From assembly GCA_947475295.1 (NCBI GenBank), contig CANJLF010000008.1, forward strand, positions 1-64,000: 64,000 nucleotides of DNA, in the 5' to 3' direction. The notes under the pieces were generated by a model that had not been told where the DNA came from, made no database searches, and saw nothing but the letters and a program-made list of their open reading frames with translations. The translations under genes and the position numbers were made by a program. Shown here in pieces: positions 62,476 through 64,000 of this stretch (position 1 is the first letter of the stretch; each line of letters begins with the position of its first letter). The DNA comes from Fidelibacterota bacterium. Its GTDB lineage: Bacteria; Pseudomonadota; Alphaproteobacteria; Rhodospirillales; Rhodospirillaceae.

Positions 62476-63045
62476 ATGTCCTTGAAATCTGAGCACTCTT
62501 CTTCGCCTTCAGCCCCTGCCTTTGAACCTCTGGTTCTACAGAACGGCTGGCGGATCGGCGGGCCCGACTGGCGCAAACCCTGGCCCTCGGGGCTGATGTT
62601 TCTCACCTGGTTCGGGGCGGGCTTTTCCTTTCACGCACCGGGCACGATGGGCTCCCTCAACGCCATTCCTATGGCGGCCTTGATCGCCTGGCTCGCCGGC
62701 AGCAATGCCCTGGCCCTTGCCTCTTTTGTTCCGTTCGGGCTCGGCATGTTCTTCACGGCGCGCTACTTGCGCAAAGAGCCGGGCGACCTGGATCCGCAAT
62801 GGATTGTCATCGACGAGGTCGTCGGCCTGTGGATCACGCTCTCAGTCGTGCCTCTGAACGTCATCTGGTACGTCATCGGCTTCGGCCTGTTCCGCCTCGC
62901 CGACATCTACAAGCCCTGGCCGGTCATTTGGGCCGATCAGAATCTGCCGGGCGCCTGGGGCATAATGCTGGACGATGTGCTCGCGGGTCTGTATGCCGCT
63001 GGGGTGCTGTTGGGCCTGCAATATCTGTGGACCACTTACTTTTAG
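62476..63045 (+). CDS. pgpA: phosphatidylglycerophosphatase A
   Basis: 189 residues. The family motif FGAGFSFHAPGTMGSLNAIPMA and PQWIVIDEVVGLWITL (acidic metal site) are present, with FGLFRLADIYKPWPVIWADQ and LDDVLAGLYAAGVL near the end. Four membrane segments fit. It removes the phosphate from phosphatidylglycerol phosphate in the inner membrane. ATG 62476 gives a compact start (MSLKSEHSSS). Only 15 nt separate it from pncC. Confidence 0.93.
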   Translation: MSLKSEHSSSPSAPAFEPLVLQNGWRIGGPDWRKPWPSGLMFLTWFGAGFSFHAPGTMGSLNAIPMAALIAWLAGSNALALASFVPFGLGMFFTARYLRKEPGDLDPQWIVIDEVVGLWITLSVVPLNVIWYVIGFGLFRLADIYKPWPVIWADQNLPGAWGIMLDDVLAGLYAAGVLLGLQYLWTTYF

Positions 63046-63060
63046 ATTCCTCGTGTCTCA

Positions 63061-63579
63061 ATGCCGGTTCTGAACGACCTTCCTCCCGACCTCGTCGATT
63101 TGGCGAAGGAAGTCTTGAGCGCGGCGAGAGCGCAGAAAAAACGCATCGTTACCGCTGAATCCTGCACCGGCGGTTTGTTGGGCGGCTGCCTGACCGCCAA
63201 TGCCGGCTCCTCCGACGTCATGGACTGCGGCTTCATCACCTATTCCAACGAATCAAAGTCGCGGCTGCTGGGTGTGCCGCGCGATGCTATCGCCAGCATG
63301 GGCGCGGTCAGCGATCTGGTGGCCTCGGCCATGGCGGAAGGCGCCCTCGCCCAAACCGACGCCGACATGGCGGTGTCGATCACCGGCATCGCCGGCCCCG
63401 GCGGCGGCACGAAGGAAAAACCCGTGGGCTTGGTCTATATGGCGCTGGCCCAGACCAACCGCGACGCACTCGTGAAGCGCTACGTCTTCGCCGGCACGCG
63501 CAGCGACATCCGCCGCGCGGCGGTGGGCGCGGCCATGGAGCTGTTGCTGGGAAGCTTGAAGGAAGACGCTAACACTTAG
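63061..63579 (+). CDS. pncC: nicotinamide-nucleotide amidohydrolase (CinA carboxy-terminal domain)
   Basis: The 172-residue stand-alone CinA_C domain has RIVTAESCTGGLLGGCL (catalytic Ser), CGFITYSNESKSRLLGVP, and SITGIAGPGGGTKEKPVGLVY. It deamidates nicotinamide mononucleotide in pyridine nucleotide salvage. The amino-terminal CinA domain is absent, as usual for short alphaproteobacterial forms. It overlaps the convergent RatA-like gene by 11 nt. Confidence 0.95.
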   Translation: MPVLNDLPPDLVDLAKEVLSAARAQKKRIVTAESCTGGLLGGCLTANAGSSDVMDCGFITYSNESKSRLLGVPRDAIASMGAVSDLVASAMAEGALAQTDADMAVSITGIAGPGGGTKEKPVGLVYMALAQTNRDALVKRYVFAGTRSDIRRAAVGAAMELLLGSLKEDANT

Positions 63580-64000
63580 GCGCCCCATAGAGCCTGCCGG
63601 CGCGGGTTTCAAAGGCCGACACCATCCTGTGAACAGCCTCTTCAAACAGCATCCCGATGAGCGACTGCAGCAGCTTCGATTTAAACTCGAAGGACAGGAA
63701 GAATGATATCGCCGTCCCGCCGCCCTCGGCGGCTGCGAATTTCCATTCGTTGGTGAGATGGGCGAAAGGGCCATTGAGATATTCGACCGTGATCTCTTCA
63801 ATGGGTTTCAGCGTCACGCGCGACGCAAAACGCTCGCGCACCATTTTGAAACCCACCGCCAGGTCAGCGGTCAATGATGTCGGGGATTCGCGCTTGGTGA
63901 TGCGGCAGGCCACACACCACGGCAGGAATTCGGGGTAACGCTCGACGTCGGCGACGAGATTGTAAATCTGCTCCGGCGTGTACGGCAGTACCCGGGTTTC
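63569..64000 (-). CDS. RatA/COQ10 family START-like protein, amino end cut by the window edge
   Basis: An open frame continues to the last base, giving at least 143 residues (ETRVLPYTPEQIYNLVADVE at the edge). VERYPEFLPWCVACRITKRE, VTLKPIEEITVEYLNGPFAHL and FEFKSKLLQSLIGMLFEEA are typical of the COQ10/RatA family. In Alphaproteobacteria these proteins are mainly ubiquinone-binding helpers of respiration; RatA toxin activity was described in E. coli only. The start codon lies just outside the window. Confidence 0.88.
   Translation of the reverse strand, partial: ETRVLPYTPEQIYNLVADVERYPEFLPWCVACRITKRESPTSLTADLAVGFKMVRERFASRVTLKPIEEITVEYLNGPFAHLTNEWKFAAAEGGGTAISFFLSFEFKSKLLQSLIGMLFEEAVHRMVSAFETRAGRLYGAPKC

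Noticed and set aside
63569-64000. RatA toxin of a toxin-antitoxin pair
   Set aside because: No RatB-like partner is beside it and the convergent neighbour is pncC; in this class the family is better explained as a COQ10-type quinone-binding protein.

Overview
The window is GC-rich chromosomal DNA from an alphaproteobacterium. Evidence for this is the gene order (plsX-fabH-ihfA-merR; glyA-nrdR-ribD-ribE-ribB; rpoZ-rsh-pdxJ-acpS; lepB-rnc-era-recO; smpB-dapA), a CBP3-type cytochrome bc1 chaperone, a leucyl (Bpt-type) N-end-rule transferase and a possible CtrA-like box. The order is inferred only; a Rhizomicrobium/Micropepsales-like or Rhodospirillales-like host is plausible but not proven. Nearly everything is housekeeping. 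The accessory-looking parts are the left edge, the receptor array at 30-38.6 kb, and two disrupted sensor kinases.

Layout. 1-480: start of a tyrosine integrase that runs off the left edge, next to tRNA-Pro(GGG); this looks like the right boundary of an integrated element. 0.6-5.3 kb (minus): yceD-rpmF-plsX-fabH and ihfA-merR, with a bc1 chaperone upstream. 5.4-11.2 kb: bamE (plus), then minus-strand H+-pyrophosphatase, FliL-like protein, thiL, nusB, ribH and a small membrane protein. 11.3-16.2 kb: DEAD-box helicase, methyltransferase-fold protein, VWA protein, cytochrome c and DUF983, which separate ribH from the rest of the riboflavin genes. 16.2-21.7 kb (minus): ribB(X), ribE, ribD, nrdR, glyA, rpiB and a small conserved protein. 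21.7-30.2 kb: penicillin acylase, FtsX-type permease, motB, bpt and a frameshifted CHASE3 kinase. 30.2-38.4 kb (minus): four tandem paralogous TonB-dependent receptors. 38.6-53.6 kb: small lipoprotein, parC, recO, era, rnc, lepB, response regulator, interrupted hybrid kinase, acpS, pdxJ, DUF2062, rsh, rpoZ and folK. 53.7-64 kb: uracil-DNA glycosylase, acetyltransferase, glutathione peroxidase with a molybdopterin oxidoreductase, smpB, dapA, lytic transglycosylase, bactofilin with an M23 peptidase, pgpA, pncC and a RatA/COQ10-type protein cut by the right edge.

Most notable. (1) The four receptors are each 649 codons long from a shared signal-peptide position. Three of them (1, 2 and 4) are preceded by the same promoter-like module: TGGCCG, exactly 17 bp, TAATAT, then a GC hairpin and a GATGCA box. 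(2) A CHASE3 kinase is split by a frameshift exactly at a (CG)6 tract and lacks the phospho-acceptor His. (3) A hybrid kinase carries an in-frame TAA and an exact 30-bp tandem duplication. This kinase and its response regulator sit between acpS and lepB, and the lepB reading frame has no ATG, GTG or TTG where its conserved N-terminus should begin. I found no CRISPR array and no complete mobile element.
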